From Actinoplanes nipponensis (GTDB lineage: Bacteria; Actinomycetota; Actinomycetes; Mycobacteriales; Micromonosporaceae), in the NCBI RefSeq assembly GCF_016862275.1, contig NZ_BOMQ01000031.1:53061-117060 (forward strand): a stretch of 64,000 bases of DNA, read 5' to 3'. A program made the translations under genes and the position numbers. Of this stretch, positions 20,227 to 28,212 are shown piece after piece. Position 1 is the first letter of the stretch, and every line of letters begins with the position of its first letter. The notes beneath the pieces were generated by a model that made no database searches, was not told the DNA's origin, and saw only the letters and a list, made by a program, of their open reading frames with translations.

Positions 20227-20236
20227 CGACCGTTCG
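20227..20236 (-). promoter_or_regulatory. Candidate TetR operator
   Basis: CGACCGTTCG is palindromic at 8 of 10 positions, lies 16 bases before the TetR start, and falls between a TTTACG-like -35 and a TATAGG-like -10 on the minus strand. This is the usual position for TetR autorepression. Confidence 0.5.
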
Positions 20237-20296
20237 TAAACATAGTTCTTCCGGGGCGTCGGGAGAGATTGACACCGCTCACTGCCCAGCCGAGTA

Positions 20297-20310
20297 TGGG
20301 AGCGCTCCCA
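20297..20310 (+). promoter_or_regulatory. CebR box upstream of the arabinofuranosidase-like gene
   Basis: A perfect 14-bp palindrome TGGGAGCGCTCCCA, identical to the operator of the LacI-family cellobiose repressor CebR in Streptomyces, 30 bases before the start at 20340. Cellobiose or cellotriose is expected to relieve repression. Confidence 0.88.
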
Positions 20311-20339
20311 CTCACCCGTTCTCCTCGATTGGAGAGGCC

Positions 20340-22418
20340 ATGCCGTCCGCGATCTTCCACCGGGTCGCCCGGGGTGCGCTGTTGCTCGGCGCCGGTGCGC
20401 TGGTCAGCTTCGCCGCGCCCAGCCCTGTCATCGCCGCACCCACCGCCTCCGCCGCCGCCACCCCCGTCGCCGTGACCGTGAACGCCCGCGCCGGCCTGGC
20501 CACCGTCCCCGGCACCGCCCTGGGCGTCAACGACGCCATCTGGGACACCAACCTCGGCACCGCCCAGACCTCCGACCTGCTCAAGGCGGCCGGCGTGCGG
20601 ATGCTGCGCTACCCCGGCGGCTCGTACGCCGACATCTACCACTGGCGCGACCACACCGCGCCCGGCGGCTACGTCGCCCCGAACACCGACTTCGACACGT
20701 TCATGGCCTCGGCCGCGCGGGTCGGCGCCGAGCCGATGATCATCGCGAACTACGGCACGGGCACCGCCGAGGAGGCGGCCGGCTGGGTGCGGCACGCCAA
20801 GGACAAGGGCTACCGGGCGAAGTACTGGACGATCGGCAACGAGAACTACGGCAACGGCCACTACGGCGCGGCGTGGGAGGCCGACGACCACGCCGACAAG
20901 AGCCCGGCCGCGTACGCCGCGGGCGTGGTCGCCTTCGCCGACGCGATGCGGGCCGTCGACCCGGACATCAAGATCGGCGCGGTGCTCACCATGCCCGGCA
21001 ACTGGCCCGACGGCCTGGTCGGCGAGGGCGACGCCGGCACCTGGAACAAGGAGGTGCTCACCCGCGCCGGGGCCCACATCGACTTCGTCGACGTGCACTG
21101 GTACCCCGGCGGCGGGTCGGCCGCCGAGTCGCTGACCCGGACCAGCCACGTCGACGACGCGATGTACCTGCTGCGCCGGCAGATCGACCAGTACGCCGGC
21201 CCCGGCGCCGGCCGCATCACGATCAGCCTGACCGAGACCAACGTCGGGGTCGGACCGAACACCCAGCCCGGCGCCCTGTTCCTCGCCGACGCCTACAGCG
21301 ACCTGCTGGAGAACGGCGTCTTCACCGTGCAGTGGTGGAACGTCCACAACGGCATCGGCACCGTCTCCACCGTCGCCGGTCAGCGCGACTACGGTGACTA
21401 CGGCATGCTCTCCAGCGGCAACTGCACGGCGGACGGGTCGGTGTGCGAGCCGCCGCTGAACACGCCGTTCGCCCCGTACCACGCGCTGACGATGATGTCG
21501 TCGTTCGTCCACCCCGGTGACCAGCTGGTCGGCGCCGGCACCGACGACCCGCTGGTGGCGGCGCACGCGGCCCGCCGGCCGAACGGCGACCTGCAGGTGC
21601 TGCTGATCAACCGGGACCCCGACAACGAGCGGACGGCCACCCTGGACTACCAGGGCTACGAGCCGGCCACCGGCGCCGCGCCGACGGTGATCTCGCTGGG
21701 CAACGGGGGGACGCCGGTCACGGCCCCGGCGGGGACCGCGGCGGAGCAGACGCTGGCGCCGTATTCGCTGACCCTGGTGACCCTGCACCCGGCCCGGGCC
21801 GGCGGCGGCGCTCCCACCGCGCCCGGCCTGCCCGTCGCGGGCGCCGTCACCGACCGCACCGCGACGATCTCCTGGCCGGCCGCCCGGCCCGGCCGCGACC
21901 CCATCGCCAAGTACGAGGTGTACCGCAGCAACGGAGTGATCAGCGAGCAGCTCGGCGAGACCGCCGGAACCTTGCTCACGGTCCGCAACCTGCGCCCGGG
22001 CACCCGCTACACCGTCACCGTGCTGGCCCGGGACACCGCGGGCCGGGTGTCGTGGTCGTCGTCGCCGCTGACCTTCTCCACCACCGCCCCGGCCACCAGC
22101 ACCTGCGCGGTACGGCTCAGCGACACCAGCGACTGGGGCAACGGCTTCGTCGGCGCCGTCGAGATCACCAACAACGGGACCGTCCCGCTCACCGACTGGA
22201 CCCTGACGTTCACCTGGCCGACGGGCTGGCAGACCGTGCAGAGCGGCTGGAGCGGGACCTGGACGCAGACCGGGCGCGACGTCAAGGTGACCGGCGAACC
22301 GAACGCCACGCTGGCCCCGGGGGCCACGGCGACCGCGGGCTTCGTCGCCGGCTACAGCGGACCGAACGTGCTGCCGCAGGCGTTCACGCTCAACGGCACG
22401 GTGTGCAGCGCCGGCTGA
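20340..22418 (+). CDS. Secreted glycoside hydrolase (arabinofuranosidase-like) with FN3 and CBM2
   Basis: A 692-residue secreted enzyme with signal peptide to about residue 40. The catalytic barrel shows RYPGGSYADIYHW, an acid/base glutamate in WTIGNENYGNG and a nucleophile glutamate in ISLTETNVG. That is the pattern of clan GH-A hydrolases of the GH51/GH39/GH79 kind, with a following beta-domain (HAARRPNGDLQVLLINRD). An FN3 domain (about 21810-22080) and CBM2 (about 22110-22415) end the protein. A GAGAGG site precedes the ATG. The CebR box places it in the cellulose regulon. Exact GH family and substrate (arabinoxylan, xyloglucan or other) cannot be settled by eye. Confidence 0.8.
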   Translation: MPSAIFHRVARGALLLGAGALVSFAAPSPVIAAPTASAAATPVAVTVNARAGLATVPGTALGVNDAIWDTNLGTAQTSDLLKAAGVRMLRYPGGSYADIYHWRDHTAPGGYVAPNTDFDTFMASAARVGAEPMIIANYGTGTAEEAAGWVRHAKDKGYRAKYWTIGNENYGNGHYGAAWEADDHADKSPAAYAAGVVAFADAMRAVDPDIKIGAVLTMPGNWPDGLVGEGDAGTWNKEVLTRAGAHIDFVDVHWYPGGGSAAESLTRTSHVDDAMYLLRRQIDQYAGPGAGRITISLTETNVGVGPNTQPGALFLADAYSDLLENGVFTVQWWNVHNGIGTVSTVAGQRDYGDYGMLSSGNCTADGSVCEPPLNTPFAPYHALTMMSSFVHPGDQLVGAGTDDPLVAAHAARRPNGDLQVLLINRDPDNERTATLDYQGYEPATGAAPTVISLGNGGTPVTAPAGTAAEQTLAPYSLTLVTLHPARAGGGAPTAPGLPVAGAVTDRTATISWPAARPGRDPIAKYEVYRSNGVISEQLGETAGTLLTVRNLRPGTRYTVTVLARDTAGRVSWSSSPLTFSTTAPATSTCAVRLSDTSDWGNGFVGAVEITNNGTVPLTDWTLTFTWPTGWQTVQSGWSGTWTQTGRDVKVTGEPNATLAPGATATAGFVAGYSGPNVLPQAFTLNGTVCSAG

Positions 22419-22424
22419 CCCCGC

Positions 22425-23070
22425 TCAGCGCCGCCGGGCGGCCGCCTTCTCGCGGTACATCGCCGCGTCGGCCTCCCGGAGCAGATGGTCGGGGTCGGCG
22501 GAGCCGTCGGTGGACAGGGCCACACCGATGCTCAGGCCGACCTCGACCCGGCGCCCGTCGACGGTGAACGGCTGGGTGACGGCCGCCGTGATGGCCTCGC
22601 GCACCCGGTCGTGCCCCTCGTGGGGGTCGAAGCCGCCGAGCGCCCGGGTGCGCCCCATCCAGGCCAGCCCGCGGGGATCGCGGTCGTGCGACCCCAGCAG
22701 CTCGATCGCCAGTTCGTAGCCCGCCTCGGCCAGCCGGCCGAGCAGGCCGACGGCGTCGCGGCCGGTGCCCAGCACGAAGGCGGTCGCGAGCATCCCGGCC
22801 CGGATGAGGGCCTTGGCGACGGCCACGCCGCCGCCGTTCGCCGCCGTGCCCGGCGAGGTGCGCGACGGCCTGCCGGACCCCGGTCCGGTTGTCGGCCAGC
22901 ACCGCCGGGCAGTCGCCGCCCGGCGCCTCGTGCCCGACGAGCACCACTGGCCGGCCGGCCCGCCGGGCAACCCGCACATAGCCGGGTGCCGCCCGGATGG
23001 CGACATCCAGGGAATCGAGGAGCGTCTCTAGACGGGCGCAAAGCCGCGACGTATGGTGCAGGACGGTCAT
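22425..23070 (-). pseudogene. Broken LacI-type sensor / GGDEF gene
   Basis: Reading from 23070 leftward, one frame starts MTVLHHTSRLCARLETLLD. It continues with LacI/GalR sensor-like text (GRPVVLVGHEAP, VLADNRTGVRQAVAHLAGHG). It then degenerates near 22850, while another frame carries late sensor text (GMLATAFVLGTGRDAVGLL) and the end of a GGDEF domain (VEVGLSIGVALS, LLREADAAMYREK). The middle of the sensor and the GG(D/E)EF active site are absent. This looks like a diguanylate-cyclase gene with a sugar-sensor domain that lost its core by deletion and frameshift. The ATG lies inside a CebR box. A sequencing error could explain the frameshift but not the missing parts. Confidence 0.6.
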
Positions 23071-23083
23071 GGGAGCGCTCCCA
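23070..23083 (+). promoter_or_regulatory. CebR box between pseudogene and lipoprotein gene
   Basis: A perfect TGGGAGCGCTCCCA. It sits against the ATG of the broken gene on the minus strand and 44 bases upstream of the lipoprotein start on the plus strand. A second half-like GGAACGCTCC follows at once (23084-23093). Confidence 0.85.
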
Positions 23084-23127
23084 GGAACGCTCCCGCCCCC
23101 GACCGCCATGCTCAGCAGGAGGAACCG

Positions 23128-23631
23128 ATGCGTCAGGCCGTGCAGGCCCTCATCATCAGCGGCGTGCTGCTCTCGGCGGCCGCGTGCGGCACCGCGACCA
23201 ACCCCGCCCCCGGCGAGCCCGGGGTGGGCGTCGGCGCCGCGTCGGCGCCACCCGCGGCGCAGCGCAGCGCCGAGGCGTCGGCCCGGTCCGCGTGCGAAGC
23301 CCTCGGCCAGGTCTACAGCCGGCACATGGCCCCGTACGCCGAGGCGCTGACCAAGCTGGTCGCCACCCGCGAGCACGCGGGCGACGAGAAGCCGGATCAG
23401 CAGCAGGTGAAGAAGTCACTGACCGCGTTCGCCACCGCCATCAGCGCGGTCACCCAGGCCAGCACCGACCCGGTGATGCGGGCCGACGGCAAGAAGGCCG
23501 CCGACCAGCTGGCGGCCAAGGCCGCCGACGCCCGCACCTTCAGCAAGATCAAGACTCAGCAGGACGTGAACACGACGCTGGGCCCCACCCTCAAGCAGTG
23601 GCTCGCGCCCGTCGACAAGCACTGCTCGTGA
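23128..23631 (+). CDS. Small secreted lipoprotein of unknown function
   Basis: A 167-residue protein behind AGGAGGAACCG. The N-terminus is a lipoprotein signal with lipobox LSAAAC, followed by a Pro/Ala-rich spacer. The mature part is helical (SARSACEALGQVYSRHMAPYA, DPVMRADGKKAADQLAAKAAD) and contains two more cysteines, one near the end, which could form a disulphide. It belongs to no family I recognise. The CebR box upstream suggests co-regulation with cellulases, perhaps as a cell-surface accessory; that is inference. Confidence 0.75.
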   Translation: MRQAVQALIISGVLLSAAACGTATNPAPGEPGVGVGAASAPPAAQRSAEASARSACEALGQVYSRHMAPYAEALTKLVATREHAGDEKPDQQQVKKSLTAFATAISAVTQASTDPVMRADGKKAADQLAAKAADARTFSKIKTQQDVNTTLGPTLKQWLAPVDKHCS

Positions 23632-23636
23632 TCTGC

Positions 23637-23666
23637 GGGCCGGGCGCCGCGCACGGCGCCCGGCCC
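23637..23666. terminator. Hairpin between convergent genes
   Basis: A perfect 12-bp inverted repeat, GGGCCGGGCGCC at 23637-23648 with 23655-23666, and a 6-base loop, between the lipoprotein and mannanase stops. Confidence 0.75.
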
Positions 23667-23674
23667 GGACCCGG

Positions 23675-25066
23675 TCAGGTCGCCGAGCAGGTCAGCGCCG
23701 GTACGCCGTTGGCACCGGTCCACGACCCGAGGAAGCCGAACGTCGTGCCGGCGCCGGCCGCGATGCTGCCGTTGTAGCTCACGTTGCGTGCGGTCACGGT
23801 GGATCCGCCGCCGGTCACCGTCGCGTTCCACGCCTGGGTGACGGTCTGCCCGTTCGGGAAGGCCAGGGTCACCGTCCAGCCCTTGACGGCGGTGGCGCCG
23901 GCGCTCACCCGCACCTCACCCTGGAAGCCACCGGACCACTGCCCGGTGACCGCGTACGTGGCCGTGCACCCGCCCCCGGCCGGCGGCGGCGTCGAGGGCG
24001 GGGTGCTCGTCGGCGGAGTGCTCGTCGGCGGAGTGCTCGTCGGCGGAGTGCTCGTCGGCGGGGTGCTCGTCGGCGGGGTCGTCGCGCCGCCGCCGAAGAT
24101 CGCGGCCTCCCGCGCGGTGGCCCGGATGCCGTTGGGGCCGTTGAACACCCGCTCCCCCCAGGTGGTCAGCCGGTTCGGGTCGAAGCCGACCGTCATGTCC
24201 AGGACCGGGTCGTTGTTGCCGGCCCAGGACCAGCCCAGGTAGCCGATGCCCCGGCGGACCGCCTCGGCCATCAGGGTCTGGTCGTCCACCTCGCCCGCGG
24301 CGAACTGCCAGCCGAACTCGCCGATGACCAGCGGCCAGCCCTTGCTCCGGAAGGTGTCCAGGTAGGACGTGATCGACGCGGCCGTGTTGAAGACCGCGTA
24401 CATGTGGATGGAGAGCACGGTGTTGTGCCGGGTGTCGGCGTCCAGCACGGTCTGCGCGTTGTCGCGCATGACGTAGGTCCAGTCCTGGCCCCAGTTCGGC
24501 GCGTCGACCATGAGCAGGTGCTCGAAGCCGTTGCTGCGCATCTTCTGGATCGCGGCGGCGGTCGCGGCGGTCCACTGGCCCGGGTCGGTGTTGCCGATCG
24601 GCTCGTTGCCGATGTTGATGACGACGTAGTCCTCCTGGCCCACCAGCACGCTCTTGAGACCGATCCAGTAGTTGACCGCCTGGTCCAGGGTGACGGCGGC
24701 GCCGTCCTCGCCGTACCCGGTGGTGTCGTGGTCCTCCAGCACACAGATCAGCCTGTTCTGCTTGCACAGGGCGATCACCGCGGCGACGTCGCTCGCGCTG
24801 TTGGCCGTCCAGCGCCCGCCGCTGAGCACGACGCGTACGGTGTTGGCCCCCTTGGCCTTGATGTCGGCGAAGGAGTCGGTCTCGCCGGCGAACCAGGTGT
24901 GCTCGTGGTTGACGCCACGCATGACGAAGGGCTGGCCGCCCGCCTCGACGATGTCACGGCCGCTGACGTGCAAGCCGGTCGCCGCGTAGGCGGGACCGAC
25001 GAAGAACAGAACGGAGGCGGCGGCGGCCAGAACGGCGGCGCCGAGGATGGTGAGTCGTCTCTTCAT
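23675..25066 (-). CDS. Secreted GH5 (subfamily 8-like) beta-mannanase with CBM2
   Basis: A 463-residue secreted endo-beta-1,4-mannanase. The signal peptide ends near YAATG. The catalytic domain starts GLHVSGRDIVEAGG and includes RGVNHEHTWFAGET, ANTVRVVLSGG, the acid/base glutamate in VINIGNEPIGNTDPG and the nucleophile in VIGEFGW. All match bacterial GH5_8 mannanases as I know them. A linker of five TPPTS repeats joins a C-terminal CBM2 (CTATYAVTGQWSGGF to LTCSAT). A CebR box lies 17 bases before the start, so mannanase output is tied to cellobiose. Complete and typical in length. Confidence 0.93.
   Translation of the reverse strand: MKRRLTILGAAVLAAAASVLFFVGPAYAATGLHVSGRDIVEAGGQPFVMRGVNHEHTWFAGETDSFADIKAKGANTVRVVLSGGRWTANSASDVAAVIALCKQNRLICVLEDHDTTGYGEDGAAVTLDQAVNYWIGLKSVLVGQEDYVVINIGNEPIGNTDPGQWTAATAAAIQKMRSNGFEHLLMVDAPNWGQDWTYVMRDNAQTVLDADTRHNTVLSIHMYAVFNTAASITSYLDTFRSKGWPLVIGEFGWQFAAGEVDDQTLMAEAVRRGIGYLGWSWAGNNDPVLDMTVGFDPNRLTTWGERVFNGPNGIRATAREAAIFGGGATTPPTSTPPTSTPPTSTPPTSTPPTSTPPSTPPPAGGGCTATYAVTGQWSGGFQGEVRVSAGATAVKGWTVTLAFPNGQTVTQAWNATVTGGGSTVTARNVSYNGSIAAGAGTTFGFLGSWTGANGVPALTCSAT
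24003..24077 (-). repeat. 15-base tandem repeat encoding the TPPTS linker
   Basis: Five copies of a 15-base unit (GTGCTCGTCGGCGGA on the plus strand, last two ending G) lie in tandem and encode the mannanase Thr-Pro linker. Near-identity between copies points to recent slippage, so copy number may vary between strains. Confidence 0.85.
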
Positions 25067-25082
25067 GGCCTACCTCGGGAGT

Positions 25083-25096
25083 TGGGAGCGCTCCCA
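25083..25096 (-). promoter_or_regulatory. CebR box upstream of the mannanase
   Basis: A perfect TGGGAGCGCTCCCA ending 16 bases upstream of the mannanase start codon. It is placed to block the promoter or early elongation in the absence of cellobiose. Confidence 0.87.
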
Positions 25097-25122
25097 GATA
25101 TTCAAGCACATCCATATGAAGA

Positions 25123-25159
25123 CGGGGCTGCGGTCACCGGTCAGGTGTCCGCGGCCCCG
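25123..25159 (-). terminator. Hairpin after the MFS gene
   Basis: CGGGGC-T-GCGG (25123-25133) pairs with CCGC-G-GCCCCG (25149-25159) with one wobble pair and a 15-base loop, 17 bases beyond the MFS stop on the minus strand. Confidence 0.5.
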
Positions 25160-25176
25160 TGGCGGAACGGCCGGGG

Positions 25177-26619
25177 TCAGCGCCGGCGGCTTTTCGCGGC
25201 GGCCCGGGCCGAGGGCAGGGCGAGCGAGGCCGCGACGGCCAGCACGGCGACCGCCGCGCAGACCCAGAAGCCGTAGGTGAACGCGTCGTCGGTGGGCAGT
25301 CCCCGCGGGGTGCTGTGCGACGAGATCACGGCCGCCACGACCGCCGTGCCGATGCTGCTGCCGATGGTCCGGGCGATGGCGTTGACCCCGGTCGCCTCCC
25401 CGGTCTGCGCCGCCGGCACGCTCTCGATGATCGCGTTGGACATGGCGGCGAACGCGAAGCCGATCCCCGCGCCGGTCAGCACGCCGGAGGCCAGCACCGG
25501 CCAGATCGCGCCGTGGCCGAGGGCGGGCAGCGCGAACGCGACCACCACCAGGACCGCGCCGATCAGCATCGGCGCCTTCGGGCCGTACCGGCGGTCCAGC
25601 AGGCCGGCCAGCGGGCCGAAGACGACCATCATGGCGACCGTGGGCAGCAGGAACAGGCCCGCCTGGGAGACCGACTTGCCGAAGCCGTAGCCGGTCGCCG
25701 CGGGCAGCTGCAGCAGCGTCGGCACCAGCAGGAACGTGCCGAACATGGCGAAGCCGAGGATGAGCGCGACCAGGTCGGTGGCCCACACGCCGCGCACCTT
25801 CATCAGGCGCATGTCGATCAGCGGCTCGCGCACCCGCAGCTCGACCAGCACGAAGACGATCAGCGTCACGACGCCGAGCACCAGCAGGCCGACGGTCCGC
25901 GCCTCGCCCCAGCCCCAGGCCTGGCCCTTGCTGACCGCCAGCAGCAGCGCCACCAGCCCCACCGCCAGGATGCCCGCGCCCAGCACGTCCAGGCGTCCCG
26001 GCGTGCGGACCGGCGACTCCTTGATGCCGAAGATCGACCCGAGCAGCGCGACGACGACCAGCACCAGCGGCAGCCAGAACAGCCAGTGCCAGGACAGGTG
26101 CTCGACGATCGGGCCCGCGGCCACGATGCCGACCCCGGCGCCGACGCCGAAGATCGCCGACAGCAGGCCGACGGTGACGCCGACCCGCTCGTGCGGCAGC
26201 TCGTCGCGCACGATGCCGATCGACAGCGGCAGGATCGCCCCGGCCGCGCCCTGCAGCGCCCGCGCCACGATCAGCACGACCAGGTTCGGCGCCAGCGCGG
26301 CCAGCAAGGTGCCGCCGGCCAGGATGGCCAGCACGGCGATGAGCACCCGGCGCTTGCCGACCATGTCGCCGAGGCGGCCGAGGATCGGCGTCAGCACCGA
26401 CGCCGACAGCAGGTACGCCGTGATCACCCAGCTCGCGTCCGCGGTCGAGGCGCCCAGCTCCCGCCCGATCGTGGACAGCGCCGGAGCCACCAGCGACTGG
26501 AGCACCGCGAAGGCCAGGCCGCCCAGCGAGAGGTAGACCACCAGCAGGGTGGCGCCGGCGCCGTGGCGCTGCGGGGAGGCGGAGGCCGCGGGGCGCGACT
26601 CCTCGATCGTTTGCGTCAT
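25177..26619 (-). CDS. MFS drug/proton exporter, DHA2-like, 14 TM
   Basis: A 480-residue membrane protein with about 14 hydrophobic segments. It has the motif A loop GRLGDMVGKRRVLI, motif B LIVARALQGAAGAILPLSIGI and motif C GVGAGVGIVAAGPI, the marks of proton-driven multidrug exporters. The cytosolic N-terminus is polar. It diverges from a TetR gene, the classic arrangement for a repressed efflux pump. The shared promoter region holds a long inverted pair of half-sites. The exported compound is unknown. Confidence 0.92.
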   Translation of the reverse strand: MTQTIEESRPAASASPQRHGAGATLLVVYLSLGGLAFAVLQSLVAPALSTIGRELGASTADASWVITAYLLSASVLTPILGRLGDMVGKRRVLIAVLAILAGGTLLAALAPNLVVLIVARALQGAAGAILPLSIGIVRDELPHERVGVTVGLLSAIFGVGAGVGIVAAGPIVEHLSWHWLFWLPLVLVVVALLGSIFGIKESPVRTPGRLDVLGAGILAVGLVALLLAVSKGQAWGWGEARTVGLLVLGVVTLIVFVLVELRVREPLIDMRLMKVRGVWATDLVALILGFAMFGTFLLVPTLLQLPAATGYGFGKSVSQAGLFLLPTVAMMVVFGPLAGLLDRRYGPKAPMLIGAVLVVVAFALPALGHGAIWPVLASGVLTGAGIGFAFAAMSNAIIESVPAAQTGEATGVNAIARTIGSSIGTAVVAAVISSHSTPRGLPTDDAFTYGFWVCAAVAVLAVAASLALPSARAAAKSRRR

Positions 26620-26648
26620 GGGATCCCGACCTTGAGAGGAACGCTGAT

Positions 26649-26705
26649 GTAAACGCTTGCTGACTTAGTATCGGCCGCCCGACCCGAAAGTCAACGATTG
26701 TTTAC
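26649..26705. promoter_or_regulatory. Divergent promoter region with inverted repeat pair
   Basis: GTAAACnnnnnnTGACT at 26649-26665 recurs in inverted orientation at 26689-26705 (AGTCAnnnnnnGTTTAC), 11 of 11 defined bases matching. The copies face each other across 23 bases and each lies close to one of the two start codons. They are good candidates for the binding sites of the TetR protein. Confidence 0.6.
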
Positions 26706-26750
26706 GTCACACCGGGCGCGGCTAGGCTGGTGACGCAACGGAAGGAAGCC

Positions 26751-27344
26751 ATGACGACACTCACCCCTCGGCGCCGGGACGCGGCCGGCACCCGGCAGCT
26801 GCTGCTCGACGCCGCCCGGCGCCGGTTCGCGAGCCAGGGCTACTCCGCCACCACGGTGCGGGAGATCGCCGACGAGGCCGGGGTGAACGTCGCCCTGATC
26901 AACCGCTACTTCTCGTCGAAGGAGGGCCTGTTCGAGGCGTGCCTCACGGGCGCCGACGACGAGCTCGGCCGGACGGTGTCGGCGGATGTGCCCCTCGACG
27001 AGGTGCCGCACGCCATCGCCCGGCAGCTCGCCGGCCCGCACACGGGCCGGCATCCCAGCCTGTTGCTGCTGCTTCTGCGCTCCTCCGGCGACGAGCGCGC
27101 CGACGAGATCCGGCTGGGCATCCTGCGCTCGTTCGCCGAACGCCTGGCCGCCAGCGCCGGCCGGCCGCCGGACGGCCCCGGCGCCGAGCAGGTGCTGCTG
27201 CGCGCCCAGATCGCGCTGTCCGCCGCGCTCGGGATCGCCCTGCTGCGCTCCGCGGCCGCGATGGAGCCGCTGGCGTCGGCGGGCGAGGACGAGCTGCTGG
27301 AGCCGCTGCAGGACCTGATTGCCGGTTTGCTCGCGGGCGGGTGA
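26751..27344 (+). CDS. TetR-family repressor of the adjacent exporter
   Basis: A 197-residue regulator with a TetR N-terminal helix-turn-helix (FASQGYSATTVREIADEAGVNVALINRYFSSKEGLF) and a C-terminal domain resembling the TetR_C_17-like group (RSSGDERADEIRLGIL). The ATG at 26751 is preferred because GGAAGGAAG precedes it; an in-frame GTG lies 21 bases upstream. It probably represses the divergent MFS gene and itself. The ligand is unknown. Confidence 0.92.
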   Translation: MTTLTPRRRDAAGTRQLLLDAARRRFASQGYSATTVREIADEAGVNVALINRYFSSKEGLFEACLTGADDELGRTVSADVPLDEVPHAIARQLAGPHTGRHPSLLLLLLRSSGDERADEIRLGILRSFAERLAASAGRPPDGPGAEQVLLRAQIALSAALGIALLRSAAAMEPLASAGEDELLEPLQDLIAGLLAGG

Positions 27345-27368
27345 GCGGTCGACGGCCGTGAACCGCAT

Positions 27369-27596
27369 TCATGGACAGCCGACGCCCGGGGTACCGACCG
27401 GCGCGTCAGGCGGGTTGATCGGGATGCCGGCCGACGCGAGGAAAGATCCCAGCGTCGCTGCCAGTCCCTCGATCCGGTCTTCTTCGACGAATGCGTAGCC
27501 GCGATCGGCGAGGCAGTCGGCGACCTGTTCGGCCAGGTGCCGAAGGACGTCGCGGTTGCCGGCTATCGGGCTCTGCGTCAGGTGAGGGCATCGCAT
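27369..27596 (-). CDS. Small hypothetical protein downstream of the flavoprotein
   Basis: A 75-residue reading frame with helical text LRHLAEQVADCLADRGYAFVEEDRIEGLAATLGSFLASAG and a Pro/Gly-rich tail. It lies on the same strand as the XRE and flavoprotein genes, 61 bases beyond the flavoprotein stop, and could be the third member of that unit. Only a weak ribosome site is visible. Acidic, amphipathic composition supports coding; no family recognised. Confidence 0.45.
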   Translation of the reverse strand: MRCPHLTQSPIAGNRDVLRHLAEQVADCLADRGYAFVEEDRIEGLAATLGSFLASAGIPINPPDAPVGTPGVGCP

Positions 27597-27657
27597 GCTG
27601 AGAGCTAACCCGTATCCATGACGGCCGGGGATGTCCCAGCATGTCCCTGCCGGTGCG

Positions 27658-28212
27658 CTAAGGGTGCACCTGGCGGCTGGCGGCCCGCTGTGCGAGCTGG
27701 AACGCCTTCAGCCAAGGAAAGGTCCGCCGCGCTTCGAGGCCGGCGCCCGGCGGGTGGGGTTCCCAGTCGTCGCGCGGGCCGCACAGCACGCGGACACCCT
27801 CGGCGCGCAGATCCACGATGGCGCGCTGGAAGGGCAGGCGGGCCGCCAGTGCGGCGTTGACGTACGGCACGATCACGGTGGGGATGCCGCGTCCGACCAG
27901 CTCGGCGGCCGAGGTCAACGGGTAGGTGTCGGCGATCCCGAGGGCCAGCTTGATGATCGTGTTGTAGGTGGCCGGAGCGATGATCACGGCGTTCACCGGT
28001 GGCACCACTCGCCGCCCGGAGGTGCGGTAGGACGTACGCACCGGGTTGCCGGTCAGGTGCTCGATCATGGGAACGTCGAGCAGGGGCAGTGCCGTCGCCG
28101 TCGCCGTCACCGCCGCCGTCCACGAATGCTGGTGAGCGATCTCGATCAGCCGGTGGACGTCGGTAGCGGGTCCCGCACCGCACACGACTATCCGGAGATG
28201 GCCGTCACTCAC
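27658..28212 (-). CDS. DFP-like flavoprotein (phosphopantothenoylcysteine decarboxylase fold)
   Basis: A 184-residue single-domain flavoprotein. It opens RIVVCGAGPA and has the FMN-binding region APATYNTIIKLALGIADTY, a variant of the PASANT motif of the HFCD family. That family includes CoaC and cysteine decarboxylases such as EpiD. The free-standing length means it is not CoaBC. It begins at a GTG that overlaps the stop of the XRE gene by GTGA, so translation is coupled. The pair (XRE-TPR plus flavoprotein) is one I associate with Streptomyces-type genomes; the substrate is unknown. Family call good, role open. Confidence 0.82.
   Translation of the reverse strand: MSDGHLRIVVCGAGPATDVHRLIEIAHQHSWTAAVTATATALPLLDVPMIEHLTGNPVRTSYRTSGRRVVPPVNAVIIAPATYNTIIKLALGIADTYPLTSAAELVGRGIPTVIVPYVNAALAARLPFQRAIVDLRAEGVRVLCGPRDDWEPHPPGAGLEARRTFPWLKAFQLAQRAASRQVHP

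Noticed and set aside
24003..24077. Regular short repeats that could suggest a CRISPR array
   Set aside because: Units are directly adjacent with no spacers and encode a Thr-Pro linker in frame. No Cas gene is in the window.
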